Source of the DNA: Clostridium sp. KNHs214
GTDB lineage: Bacteria; Bacillota; Clostridia; Clostridiales; Clostridiaceae
DNA length: 64,000 nucleotides
Direction: 5' to 3'
Assembly: GCF_000744935.1 (NCBI RefSeq)
Contig: NZ_JQMW01000009.1
Span: 868,001-932,000, forward strand
Below, piece by piece: positions 42,664 to 51,767 of the stretch. The number at the start of each line of letters is the position of its first letter. Position 1 is the stretch's first letter. Made by a program: the position numbers and the translations under genes. The notes below the pieces were generated by a model. The model was given only the letters and a program-made list of their open reading frames with translations. It was not told the origin of the DNA and searched no databases.

Positions 42664-43413
42664 TTAATTTATATCTAACTTATTGTAATAATAAATGCAT
42701 AAAAACATAGATATAGTAAAAGTAAGCACAGCATTAGTAATAGTTAATATAAAATCAATAGGATCTCCAATATGAAAATAATATATTGGTAGTGCAGGTA
42801 ACATAAAAGGAGAACACTGCATATATATACCCGTAAACATCATAAATGAAGAAGATACAGCACCAAGTATTCCATATACTACAGGGAAAATAATATTTTT
42901 AGATATACTTCCTATTAATATAGGTATGGGCATTATTAAAAATTGTACTAGTGCAGAATATATATTAACTTTCAAATCTGTAATAATAATATTCTTAGGA
43001 GGTAACTGATTCCACGCTATGTATACTGTTAAATATACCGCTAAAAATTGAATTATATATATAAATATAATTATTATATATAGAGTTATTAGTTTACCTA
43101 TAAATATTTTTGTTCTACTAATTGGGTATGAATATATTATATTAGCTGTTTTATCAGTGAATTCTCTGGAATAAATATAGCCAGCTATTAAAGATAAAAA
43201 AACTGTATATAAAAACTGAAAGGAAACTACTTCTATATTCACTCGGTAACCTTTCATAAGTGTGTATCTTAATGCCTCTGAGACTCCATCATAATTATTT
43301 GAAAGTGATTGAATGCATTGAATCACGGGAATAAAAATTGACGCAATTAAAGTTATAATAAATAAATATGATTTTTTTATTTTTAAAAATTCTGAGTAAA
43401 CTATATTAAACAT
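42664..43413 (-). CDS. ABC-2 permease (LanE/BcrB-like)
   Basis: The 249-residue protein has six hydrophobic segments and YIYSREFTDKTANIIYSYPI near residues 78-97. It begins at the base after the ATPase stop, so translation is coupled. With the ATPase and the second permease it makes a LanFEG/BcrAB-like complex. Confidence 0.85.
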   Translation of the reverse strand: MFNIVYSEFLKIKKSYLFIITLIASIFIPVIQCIQSLSNNYDGVSEALRYTLMKGYRVNIEVVSFQFLYTVFLSLIAGYIYSREFTDKTANIIYSYPISRTKIFIGKLITLYIIIIFIYIIQFLAVYLTVYIAWNQLPPKNIIITDLKVNIYSALVQFLIMPIPILIGSISKNIIFPVVYGILGAVSSSFMMFTGIYMQCSPFMLPALPIYYFHIGDPIDFILTITNAVLTFTISMFLCIYYYNKLDIN

Positions 43414-44319
43414 TTATTGGCCTCCCGTAAGTTTTATAAAGTGATCCTCTAGACTATCTACCTTTAAGCAAATCTCATCTACAAATATGTCATTTGAAAC
43501 TAATATTTTGTTTATATTAGCTACTTGCTGTAAATTTTGGTAAACTCTTAAAATATTTTTTTCCCATATAATATAATCTTTAATATTTAGCTTTTGCTCT
43601 AGAATGAAAGAAGCTTTTTTATCATCATTTACTCTAATATTAATATAATGCCTATTTCTTTTTTGTAATTCATCATAAGCTATTTCTTCTAAAAGCTCAC
43701 CCTTATGAATTATTCCTATTTTACTTGCCATTTGCTGAATTTCACTTAATATATGGCTAGATACCAAGAAAGTAATTCCTTGCTTTTTACATAAGTCTAT
43801 AATTAATTCTCTAATTTCTTTTATTCCTAGTGGATCTAGACCATTTGTAGGCTCATCCAATATTAAAAATTCAGGATGATGTAAAATAGCTCTAGCTATT
43901 CCTAATCTTTGTTTCATACCTAAGGAAAATTCTCTCACTTTTTTATCTGCTACATTTTCTATACCCACTATTTTTAATGAATCTGCTATACATTTTTTAT
44001 CTTGAACCCCCATCATTCTTCTATGTATCTCTAGATTTTCTTTTGCTGTTAAGTTAACATAAAATCCAGGATATTCTATCATAGAACCTATTCTTTGAAG
44101 AAGCTTTTTATTTGAAGCCTTTTGAGAGAATAGTTCTATCTCTCCAGAAGTTGCTTTTATAAGCCCCATAATCATTCTTATGGTAGTTGTTTTACCTGCA
44201 CCATTTTGTCCAAGGAAACCATATATCTGTCCTTTTTCAATACTCATATTTAAATTTTTAACTGCAGAAAAATTTTTAAATTCCTTAGTTAAATTGTAAG
44301 TCTTAAGAATATACTCCAT
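43414..44319 (-). CDS. ABC transporter ATPase (BcrA/LanF-like)
   Basis: The 301-residue protein has Walker A GFLGQNGAGKTTTIRM near residue 35, signature FSLGMKQRLGIARAIL near 134, Walker B FLILDEPTNGLDPLGIKEI near 153 and the H-loop VSSHILSE. The C-terminal 80 residues are the extension usual in BcrA/LanF-type ATPases. AAGGAGG precedes the ATG. It begins a four-gene operon of ATPase, two permeases and an S41 peptidase. Confidence 0.92.
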   Translation of the reverse strand: MEYILKTYNLTKEFKNFSAVKNLNMSIEKGQIYGFLGQNGAGKTTTIRMIMGLIKATSGEIELFSQKASNKKLLQRIGSMIEYPGFYVNLTAKENLEIHRRMMGVQDKKCIADSLKIVGIENVADKKVREFSLGMKQRLGIARAILHHPEFLILDEPTNGLDPLGIKEIRELIIDLCKKQGITFLVSSHILSEIQQMASKIGIIHKGELLEEIAYDELQKRNRHYINIRVNDDKKASFILEQKLNIKDYIIWEKNILRVYQNLQQVANINKILVSNDIFVDEICLKVDSLEDHFIKLTGGQ

Positions 44320-44448
44320 TTTTATGCCTCCTTATACTGTTTCATTATAATTACACAACTAGTCATATAATAGCTTTTTAACATAGATTATTTGAAAATT
44401 TTATATAACTCATATAAAGTTAACCATATATATAATATACAATATACA

Positions 44449-44488
44449 TCTTACACTGCTTTTACGCAGTTCTTACAATTTTCTTAAA
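44449..44488 (-). promoter_or_regulatory. direct repeats, probable response-regulator site
   Basis: On the minus strand TTTAAGA (44482-44488), TGTAAGA (44471-44477) and TGTAAGA (44449-44455) repeat with spacings of 11 and 22 bases, i.e. on one face of the helix, about 130-165 bases upstream of the ABC operon. OmpR-type regulators bind such direct repeats; binding by the adjacent regulator is inferred. Confidence 0.45.
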
Positions 44489-44601
44489 TCAATATTTCTA
44501 CGTACCTTGTTTTTCTTATTTAGTAAAATATAACCAATATAATAGTAACTTTTTAGATTTAACACTAGAATCTTAATTATGCTTCATACTGAGCGCACGC
44601 A

Positions 44602-44635
44602 AAAATGAGATAAAACTAATGTTTTATCTCATTTT
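44602..44635 (-). terminator. terminator overlapping the kinase stop codon
   Basis: AAAATGAGATAAAAC and GTTTTATCTCATTTT form a 15-bp stem that includes the last codons of the histidine kinase gene. It separates the two-component genes from the ABC operon. Confidence 0.75.
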
Positions 44636-45557
44636 CTATTAATGTTTTAGGAAGTGCAAATGTAAATTCAGTCTTTTCAAAGGGAGTACTTTTTACATAA
44701 ATAGTCCCATTTTGAGCTTCCACTAATTTTTTGACTATAGTAAGCCCTAAACCGCTACTCTTTAAATTTAATTTTCTGGACTTTTCGACGGTATATAGCC
44801 TATCGAAAACATAATCTATTTCTTCTTTTGGAATTCCAGTACCATTATCCCATACATCTACAAAAACATAGCTTTCATCTTCTTTTAAATTAATTCCCAC
44901 AAGAGTACCTTCTGAACCATATTTCAAAGCATTGTTTACAAGGTTATTTAAAATTCTATTTAATGATTTTTCATCCCCAAAGGCGTATATATCCTTTTCC
45001 GGAATATTTATTTGTATCTTCTTATTATATTCCTTAAATTCATTAAAAAATAATAGTACATTTTGTCTCAAAATTTCTGAAATATTTAATTGTTTTATTT
45101 CCAATTTAACATCATTAGATTCAATTTTAGAAACCTGAAAAAACTCCTCCATAAGACTATGTAAATGATTACCTTTGCCGTAAACTATTTTAATATATTT
45201 TCTTTTGTCCTCTTTACTTAAATTGGTATCACTAAGAATAAGTTCTATATATCCAAGCATTGAAGTTAACGGTGTTCTCAAGTCATGAGATATATTAGAT
45301 ATCATTTTTTTTATAGAATCTTCATTGATTTTATTTTTTTCAAATATCCTTTGAAGTTTTTCTATTAACTTATTTATGTTAATAGTTATAGTATTTATTG
45401 ATTTTATATGATTTTGAAGTCTTATTCTTTGATTAAAGTTTCCTTGTATAACTTCCTCTAGTATTTTACTTATATAATTTAATTTTCTATTTAACAAAAC
45501 TATTAAAATCATAAGAACAATTATTATAATTATTAAAATACACACAAATACATTCAT
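44616..45557 (-). CDS. sensor histidine kinase
   Basis: The 313-residue protein has an N-terminal membrane segment (about residues 2-22), a HAMP-like region (ILEEVIQGNFNQRI), the H-box SNISHDLRTPLTSMLGY near residue 88, N-box LNNLVNNALKYG, and G-boxes DVWDNGTGIP and SGLGLTIVKKL. There is almost no extracellular part, as in kinases that respond through a partner transporter or inside the membrane. The ATG at 45557 follows the regulator stop at once; an earlier ATG overlaps the regulator by 23 bases. It would phosphorylate the regulator encoded just before it. Confidence 0.87.
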   Translation of the reverse strand: MNVFVCILIIIIIVLMILIVLLNRKLNYISKILEEVIQGNFNQRIRLQNHIKSINTITININKLIEKLQRIFEKNKINEDSIKKMISNISHDLRTPLTSMLGYIELILSDTNLSKEDKRKYIKIVYGKGNHLHSLMEEFFQVSKIESNDVKLEIKQLNISEILRQNVLLFFNEFKEYNKKIQINIPEKDIYAFGDEKSLNRILNNLVNNALKYGSEGTLVGINLKEDESYVFVDVWDNGTGIPKEEIDYVFDRLYTVEKSRKLNLKSSGLGLTIVKKLVEAQNGTIYVKSTPFEKTEFTFALPKTLIENEIKH

Positions 45558-45558
45558 T

Positions 45559-46254
45559 TTAATCACCAAGTTTATATCCAATTCCCCATACGGTTACTAT
45601 ATATCTAGGATTATTGGGGTTGTCCTCAATCTTATTTCTTAATCTTTTTATATGAACCATTACAGTATTATCATCATTTACATATTCATCTTCCCATACA
45701 TTATTAAATATCTGAGCTTTTGTAAATACTCTATCTGGGCTTGAAAGAAATAATTTTAAAAGTTTAAATTCTTTTGGAGTTAAACTTAGCTCTTTAGTTT
45801 GTTTATATACCTTATAATTTAAAGTATCTAATTTTAATTCATCATGTTCTAAAATAGGTCTTTTTTTACTTTCATTATAATAAACATATCTTCTAAGTTG
45901 AGCTTTAACCCTTGCAATTAACTCTCTTACTGAAAATGGTTTTACCATATAATCATCGGCTCCCATACCTAATCCAATTATTCTATCTGTTTCTTCTGCT
46001 TTAGCTGAAAGAATAATAACAGGTGCGTTATTAACAGTTCTAATTTGCCTAAGTACTTCTATTCCATCAATATAAGGAAGCATTAAATCAAGTATTACTA
46101 AATTAAATGTATTGTTATATTTTTCTATAGCTTCTTTTCCATCAAAACATTGGACTATATCATAGCCTTCATTTTTTAAAGCATGATATATTAAATCATT
46201 TATTTCTTCATCATCTTCTACCACTAAAATCTTTGATTTTTTCAAATTCAACAC
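45559..46254 (-). CDS. OmpR-family response regulator
   Basis: The 231-residue protein has a receiver domain (ILVVEDDEEIND, phospho-Asp in NLVILDLMLPYIDG near residue 54, Lys in DDYMVKPFS) and an OmpR winged helix (ELSLTPKEFKLLKLFLSSPD, then NNVWEDEYVNDDNTVMVHIK). No ATG start is available: GTG (46254) or a TTG three codons later (46245), with AGGTG upstream of the latter. It probably controls the ABC-S41 operon downstream through the TGTAAGA repeats. Confidence 0.88.
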   Translation of the reverse strand: MLNLKKSKILVVEDDEEINDLIYHALKNEGYDIVQCFDGKEAIEKYNNTFNLVILDLMLPYIDGIEVLRQIRTVNNAPVIILSAKAEETDRIIGLGMGADDYMVKPFSVRELIARVKAQLRRYVYYNESKKRPILEHDELKLDTLNYKVYKQTKELSLTPKEFKLLKLFLSSPDRVFTKAQIFNNVWEDEYVNDDNTVMVHIKRLRNKIEDNPNNPRYIVTVWGIGYKLGD

Positions 46255-46282
46255 CTACTTTATCTTTTTATACGCCAATTAA

Positions 46283-46417
46283 TTATAGCATAATCCTAAA
46301 CAAATATATTAAATAAAATACTATAACTTTATTTCTCCGTATAATCTTAGTGTTTAGGGCATACTTTAAACTCGCTCTTGTACTTTCAGAAAAACATACG
46401 TGAATTATTTTTTTCAT
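46283..46417 (-). pseudogene. truncated DUF1835-like gene
   Basis: ATG at 46417, after GGAGG at 6 bases, opens MKKIIHVCFSESTRASLKYA, the characteristic start of DUF1835 proteins (IHICFGDS...SLKYAL). After about 22 residues similarity is lost and the frame ends at 46283 (44 residues). The start signals are intact but the gene is cut to a stub. Confidence 0.55.
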
Positions 46418-46488
46418 AGTATTCCTCCAATTCTTTTAAATGACTTATCAACATAATATTATTATCCCACAAAAGCATTACATTACCT

Positions 46489-46739
46489 AAATTATGAAAT
46501 TTCTCTGGAATGACTTACATAAGAAGCAAAGGAACTGTTTAAATTTAATTTTAGAAATTCTTCTTTTAGACATATAAAATTATCGTAAGCCTGGCAGGGA
46601 CGCCAGGCTAGCGAACCTAAAGCAGGACGCTGAATGTGAGCGTTAGATAATTTTATATGGCTAAAAGATTAGAATTTCTTAAATTAAATTTATTGTTTCG
46701 AGCTCTTATGCAAGTCATGGAGGAGAAATTTCATAATTT
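46489..46739. repeat. large imperfect palindrome with GC-rich centre
   Basis: Left arm 46489-46584 and right arm 46646-46739 are inverted copies: AAATTATGAAATTTCTC pairs perfectly with 46723-46739; ATGACTT-CATAAGA, TTTAAATTTAATTTT-AGAAATTC and CATATAAAATTATC also match inward. Outside, CCACAAAA/TTTTTGTGG hint that the symmetry goes on. The 61-base centre is much richer in G+C than its surroundings and holds AGCCTGGC-GCCAGGCT and ACGCT-AGCGT hairpins. No ORF is present. It is either a MITE-like element or the gene of a long structured RNA. Confidence 0.7.
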
Positions 46740-46960
46740 TATCACATTATACCTTTTTGTGGTTTAATCATAATATATATTTTAACATATTTAATTTTAT
46801 CTAAACATTGCTCTAAAACATAAAAGTGTAATTATTTAAACCAATTTCAAAATCTATTTTTATATCTATAGAAATATATTGACAATAAATGTTTATATAT
46901 ATTATATATATTATGGATCAAATTAGTAATTTTATAGTATGATTGGAGGTAATCAAAATA

Positions 46961-47353
46961 ATGTTGAAGGATGCATATTTAAAAGAACTTACAGAATTAA
47001 CAAATGAGTTTAGAAAACAATCTATTATATTAAAAGAAGAGGGTTCAAATGATGAGGCTATTTTAGAAACTATAAAAGCAAATATTTGCGATATATTTTG
47101 CAAAGTATTTAATGTAAGCTACAATAAAGCATTTAAAAGTTCTAAAAATACTGATGAATGTTACAAAAATCTCTATAATTTCTATACCAGCTTCTTTAAT
47201 AAAATACCAGCTCCTTGGATTGAAAAGATGGCTAAAGATATGGAATATGGCATGATGGAAGAATATTATAAAGAACAAATTAAGTTAGAAACAGTTAATA
47301 AAATTAAAGATTTATTTGAAAAATATTATAATAAATATTACAAGGAGGCTTAA
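46961..47353 (+). CDS. hypothetical helical protein, ArsR partner
   Basis: The 130-residue protein is helical and charged, without membrane segment or signal peptide; KIPAPWIEKMAKDMEYGMME near residues 82-101 is its most distinctive part. No family recognised. GGAGG lies 11 bases before the ATG, slightly far. It is directly followed by the ArsR-type gene and probably co-regulated by it. Confidence 0.65.
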   Translation: MLKDAYLKELTELTNEFRKQSIILKEEGSNDEAILETIKANICDIFCKVFNVSYNKAFKSSKNTDECYKNLYNFYTSFFNKIPAPWIEKMAKDMEYGMMEEYYKEQIKLETVNKIKDLFEKYYNKYYKEA

Positions 47354-47908
47354 ATGGATAAGTTAATTATAAACATTTTTAAGTGCTTAGCTGATAAATC
47401 TAGATTACAAATAATAAATAACCTAATGGAAAGTCCTATGTATGTTGAATTATTATCACAAAGATTAAACTTAGCACCATCTACCATATCCTTTCATTTG
47501 AAAAAATTAGAAGATGTAAAATTAGTCTATTCCACTAAAGAGCAATATTATGTGGTTTATCATTTAAATAAAGATATACTTTCATTGAAATTGAATGATT
47601 TAATTAATGGAGTAGAATCACAAAAAGATATTCAAAAGGAAAGAGAAGAACAGTACAGAATAAATGTTATAAATGCATTTTTTGAATATGGAAAGCTTAA
47701 ATCCATCCCTGTTCAACGAAAGAAAAGAAAAATAGTTTTAGAAGAAATTGCAAAGAGCTTTGAACCTGGCAGAGATTATACGGAAAGAGAGGTTAATATT
47801 ATTATAGCTGATTTTCATGACGATTTCTGCACAATAAGAAGAGAAATGGTTGGATTTAATATAATTGAAAGAAATAATGGCATTTATAAATTAGTTAATA
47901 TTAAATAA
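47354..47908 (+). CDS. ArsR-type regulator with DUF2087 domain
   Basis: The 184-residue protein joins an ArsR winged helix (LADKSRLQIINNLMESPMYV, then LAPSTISFHLKKLEDVKLVY) to a C-terminal DUF2087 domain (RKKRKIVLEEIAKSFEPGRD ... EREVNIIIADFHDDFCTIRR). No metal-binding cysteine pair is visible in the HTH part, so another signal is likely. It starts one base after the upstream stop with GGAGG in that gene's last codons. A DJ-1 remnant follows at once, perhaps once part of the operon. Confidence 0.87.
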   Translation: MDKLIINIFKCLADKSRLQIINNLMESPMYVELLSQRLNLAPSTISFHLKKLEDVKLVYSTKEQYYVVYHLNKDILSLKLNDLINGVESQKDIQKEREEQYRINVINAFFEYGKLKSIPVQRKKRKIVLEEIAKSFEPGRDYTEREVNIIIADFHDDFCTIRREMVGFNIIERNNGIYKLVNIK

Positions 47909-48037
47909 TGTGGAAATATAATAACCGCACAGGGAAATGCTTTTATTGATTTTGCAATTGAAATATGTGATTGGTTTGGTTATTTTGAGAATCAAGAAGA
48001 TAAAAATAGTTTTACAAAAGCTTTTAAAGGTATTTAA
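47909..48037 (+). pseudogene. DJ-1/PfpI family, C-terminal remnant
   Basis: The frame reads CGNIITAQGNAFIDFAIEIC and on to WFGYFENQ, ending TAA at 48035-48037. NIITAQGNAFIDFAIEI is the conserved C-terminal strand-helix of DJ-1/PfpI proteins. The first three quarters of the gene, including the catalytic cysteine, are missing; the ArsR stop abuts the break. Confidence 0.7.
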
Positions 48038-48043
48038 TTACAA

Positions 48044-48104
48044 ATATTTAAGAATAATTGGGTATTAAAAATAAAAATACTGGCGCCTAATTATTCTTAA
48101 ATAT
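48044..48104 (+). terminator. long-stem terminator
   Basis: ATATTTAAGAATAATT (48044-48059) and AATTATTCTTAAATAT (48089-48104) pair perfectly, with an inner GGGTATT/AATAC region. It follows the ArsR operon remnant. Confidence 0.6.
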
Positions 48105-48179
48105 ATTAATCTTAAAATTTTTATGAGTGTTTACACCAAATCCTTAGAATAATTCAAAGTGAGCTCCTATTGTCAATTG

Positions 48180-49958
48180 TTATGCCACATACCAAGATTC
48201 TTGGTTTTTGTACATCTTTGCATATATTCCATCTTCATTTAGTAAATCCCTATGAACTCCTTCTTCTGCAATGTTCCCCTCATTAAAGACTACTATTCTA
48301 TCAGCCCTCTTTGCAAACCCAAGTCTATGAGAGATAAACAGAACCGTTCTGTTTCCTGCCAGAGTATATATCATGTTATAGATTTCAATTTCAGATATTG
48401 GATCTAAATAAGCTGTAGGTTCATCTAATATCCATAGGGTAGCCTGTGGGTTGGCCAGTAATCTTGCAATGGCGAGTCTTTGCCATTGACCTTTTGATAA
48501 TTCTATGCCCTTTTGTAGTTGTCCCAGGGGTGTGTTAATGCCCTGTGGTAGCTTTAGAACCTGCTTTTTTAAACCAACCTTATCCAGTAGACTACAGATT
48601 TCTTTCTCTGAAAATTTATGATTTTCATATCCTACTTCAATGTTCTCTCTTATAGTCATTTGATATTGAGCAAAATCTTGTAATATACATGAAACACTAC
48701 TTCTCAGAATGGATTCTGCCCTTAAGCCTTTGTATCCATCCACTACAATTTCTCCATCAGTTGCATTTGTAAGCGCCATTAAGAGATTAGTACAAGTGGT
48801 TTTTCCACTTCCATTATGTCCTACTACTGCAATCTTTTCTCCTGATTTTATATTAAGCTTAAGATTCTTCAAGGCGTATCTTTTAGCTTGAGGATAAGTA
48901 TAAATAATATTTTCAAAGGAAATGTTATCTGCCTTTTCTTCAGTATATATCTTATTATACTCTTCATAGTCCATTATTTCATAGTAGCTCTTAATAAACT
49001 TACAATCAACACTATTCGTCATAATTGTACTTTGTACTCCTTCAAAAGTATCTATTACTCCATTAAAAAGCTGATTACATAACATTAGAAAACCTATCTC
49101 ATGTTTGCCTGCAACTATTTCAAAGGCTACAAAAATTAACATAGCTATATACGGAAGGTTAAAAACTATTCTTGCTACTTGAAGTGTTACTTCAAATTTT
49201 TTAAATATTTTCATTCTATATTTATATTCTTTATCATAGAGTTTATCCCAGCGGCTACTTACAAAGCCAAAAAGTCTATTGAACTTAAACTCTTGGTGAG
49301 TAACCTTGTCTCCACTAAGGCTAAAAAAGTAATTTTGCTTTTGACTATAAGGTTGTATTTCATCCCAAATATTTTTTATGCTATTGTACATGTTACCTGC
49401 AACCTTATTGAATATAACTACTAATGCTAAATATATTACTACCACTAATACGTTAATCTGTATGAGAAAATATCCATATACAATGGCATGAAAAACTGAT
49501 TCTATATAAAACATAGTGCTTTCAATAAAGTTTTTCATAGTTTCTAATGTTTTAGTTCTCACTTCGTGTATCTTTACATAAGTCTCATTGTTTTCATAAT
49601 AATCTATTTTAATATTTGAAAGTTTAGTATTAAGCTCCTTTTCAAATACATAGGATAAGCTTAAATTTAATTTATTTATAAGCAATGTCCTTATAATATC
49701 TATTACCTTGAAAATTATCTTTGACAATGTAAAAAGAGTGATACCCATAACTGCAGATTTAAAATAAACAGTTTTATCAAAAAGTCTATAGGCTGAATTT
49801 ATAGTGTATTCTGTAGCCTTTAGTAAAATAAATGTATTAATAGCTGAAATGGATGTTGTTAGTACTAAAAGTACATATGCTAAGGGGCTGCTTTTAAAAG
49901 CTATGGCATTTACCTCTTTTAATGCCTTTAGTGTATAGGAGTTTTTCTTTTTACGCAC
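48180..49958 (-). CDS. ABC exporter half-transporter 2
   Basis: The 592-residue protein has an N-terminal membrane domain (about six helices to residue 300) and an ATPase: VVGHNGSGKTTCTNLL near residue 380, signature ELSKGQWQRLAIARLL near 481, LWILDEPTAYLDPISEIEIY near 503 and the H-loop FISHRLGFAKRADRI. The signature has SKGQ in place of SGGQ, while its partner keeps SGGQ, a sign of a heterodimeric exporter with one degenerate site. It overlaps its partner by 8 bases. Cargo unknown. Confidence 0.9.
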   Translation of the reverse strand: MRKKKNSYTLKALKEVNAIAFKSSPLAYVLLVLTTSISAINTFILLKATEYTINSAYRLFDKTVYFKSAVMGITLFTLSKIIFKVIDIIRTLLINKLNLSLSYVFEKELNTKLSNIKIDYYENNETYVKIHEVRTKTLETMKNFIESTMFYIESVFHAIVYGYFLIQINVLVVVIYLALVVIFNKVAGNMYNSIKNIWDEIQPYSQKQNYFFSLSGDKVTHQEFKFNRLFGFVSSRWDKLYDKEYKYRMKIFKKFEVTLQVARIVFNLPYIAMLIFVAFEIVAGKHEIGFLMLCNQLFNGVIDTFEGVQSTIMTNSVDCKFIKSYYEIMDYEEYNKIYTEEKADNISFENIIYTYPQAKRYALKNLKLNIKSGEKIAVVGHNGSGKTTCTNLLMALTNATDGEIVVDGYKGLRAESILRSSVSCILQDFAQYQMTIRENIEVGYENHKFSEKEICSLLDKVGLKKQVLKLPQGINTPLGQLQKGIELSKGQWQRLAIARLLANPQATLWILDEPTAYLDPISEIEIYNMIYTLAGNRTVLFISHRLGFAKRADRIVVFNEGNIAEEGVHRDLLNEDGIYAKMYKNQESWYVA

Positions 49959-51762
49959 TTACATCACCTTCTTTATAAAGCTCTTGTTGTGAAGTAAATA
50001 ATTCATAGTATTTACCTCTCAGTTTCAAAAGCTCCTCATGAGTCCCACTTTCAATTATTTGTCCCCCATCCATTATACAAATACGGCTTGACATCCTAGC
50101 AAAGCCAATACGATGTGAAATTAAAAGAGCAGTTTTGTCCTTTACTATGTCCTTGAATTGATTTAACATTCTCATTTCTTCAATTGGGTCTATAGCTGCT
50201 GTTGGTTCATCTAGTATAAGCACATCAGGTTCCCCCATATATGCCCTAGATAGAATTACCCTTTGCCATTGTCCTCCACTTAAGTCTTCACCAGCCTTAT
50301 CATACTCCTTACCTAATATTGTATCCGCTCCACCAGGGAGCTTCTTTATTACCTCTTGTAAATTACCCTTTTCTATAGCCTTATTGATGTGCTTCTCATC
50401 ATTAAAGCTTTCAATCATTCCCACAGCTACATTTTCTTTCAAAGAGATGCTGTATCTAGTAAAATCCTGAAATCCTATGCCAAAATATCTATATAAGCTT
50501 TCCTTATCATAGTTTTTTATATCTTTGCCATTTAGCTTTATAGTCCCTGTATAATCCTCTAAAAGTCCACACATAAGCTTTAAAAAGGTGCTTTTTCCAC
50601 TTCCGTTATATCCAAGAATGCTTATAACTTCTCCCTTTTTTAAAGTGAAATTTAGATTATTAACTGCATTTTTATGTCCATGAGGATATTTATAGCATAC
50701 ATTTTCAAAGGTTAAACTTTTAAATTCCTCAATATTATTATTTATTTTTGAATTAGATTCTGACATATTCTTTAACATTGATAAACTTGTTTTTCCCGTG
50801 AAGTTTTCATATCTTTCTACATACTGATAGTTTTCAGCTAAATCTTTTGATAGTATATTCACTATATTACCTACACTATAGGTAAGAGACCACATTATTG
50901 AGTTCAAGAATACAAACTCTCCTACAGCTAACTTTCCAGTGTAAACAAGATATAAGAAGTAAATTGTTAATCCAAAAGTCATAAATTGCTGAATAATAGT
51001 GGAAATATTTGATAGTATTGTAGCTTTTACTTCAAATTTATATTTAGAAGTGGTATACTCTTTATACCATTTATCCCATTTTTGAAGAAATTTATTTTGT
51101 AATTTGAATATTCTAAGCTCCTTTGCATGTTTTCTTGAAGAAAGTAAATCCCTATAATAGTTGCCTTGTCGTTCGGCATTAATATATGCCTCATTTAACG
51201 CCATTCGTCTTTTTACGATGTATTTATTTATAAAAATCAAGGCTAAAGATAAAAAGAATATACATACTAATATAATGGTATCAAAATATGAAATAGCCAA
51301 AGCTGATAAAATGAGCTTAAAGCTGGATATAGCAAGCTTATTAAATACTGTCACTGTTATTTCAGTAGTATTGTCCATGTTTTTTCTTACAAACTCATAA
51401 TTGTCATAAAAGCTATTATTATAAAAATCATCCTGTTTAGAGTTATAGCTTTTATATAAAAAGAATTTAGAGAAAAGTTTTTTAGACTTCCTAGTATAGG
51501 CAGTTATCATCATATTCTCAAAGTTTCCAGTATTTCCACCTATACATATCATTAAAAAGAAAAATAATATAGGCATCATGACTTTAATACTATATACTCC
51601 AGCCTTTTGGTAATATAATATAGTATCCGTTGCCAATTTAAAGGAGTAGCTAATCCCAAGTCCAGCTAGTGCCATAATAAGCAGTGCACTAATATTTATA
51701 ATAAAAAACCCTGGTGCTGAAGCAACACTTATTTTACAAAAATTTAGTATTCTTTTAAACAT
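49951..51762 (-). CDS. ABC exporter half-transporter 1
   Basis: The 603-residue protein has six membrane helices and an ATPase with ILGYNGSGKSTFLKLMCGL near residue 395, DLSGGQWQRVILSRAY near 502 and VLILDEPTAAIDPIEEMRML near 522. It starts 5 bases after the sigma-factor gene stop and overlaps the second half-transporter. Heterodimeric exporters of this kind move peptides, lipids or drugs outward. The gene order sigma factor-ABC-ABC suggests dedicated control. Confidence 0.9.
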   Translation of the reverse strand: MFKRILNFCKISVASAPGFFIINISALLIMALAGLGISYSFKLATDTILYYQKAGVYSIKVMMPILFFFLMICIGGNTGNFENMMITAYTRKSKKLFSKFFLYKSYNSKQDDFYNNSFYDNYEFVRKNMDNTTEITVTVFNKLAISSFKLILSALAISYFDTIILVCIFFLSLALIFINKYIVKRRMALNEAYINAERQGNYYRDLLSSRKHAKELRIFKLQNKFLQKWDKWYKEYTTSKYKFEVKATILSNISTIIQQFMTFGLTIYFLYLVYTGKLAVGEFVFLNSIMWSLTYSVGNIVNILSKDLAENYQYVERYENFTGKTSLSMLKNMSESNSKINNNIEEFKSLTFENVCYKYPHGHKNAVNNLNFTLKKGEVISILGYNGSGKSTFLKLMCGLLEDYTGTIKLNGKDIKNYDKESLYRYFGIGFQDFTRYSISLKENVAVGMIESFNDEKHINKAIEKGNLQEVIKKLPGGADTILGKEYDKAGEDLSGGQWQRVILSRAYMGEPDVLILDEPTAAIDPIEEMRMLNQFKDIVKDKTALLISHRIGFARMSSRICIMDGGQIIESGTHEELLKLRGKYYELFTSQQELYKEGDVSA

Positions 51763-51767
51763 TTAAT

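Noticed and set aside
46585-46652. Integron attC-like site (GTTAGAT matches GTTRRRY)
   Set aside because: The partner RYYYAAC box is missing at the other end, there is no integrase and the symmetry extends far beyond an attC.
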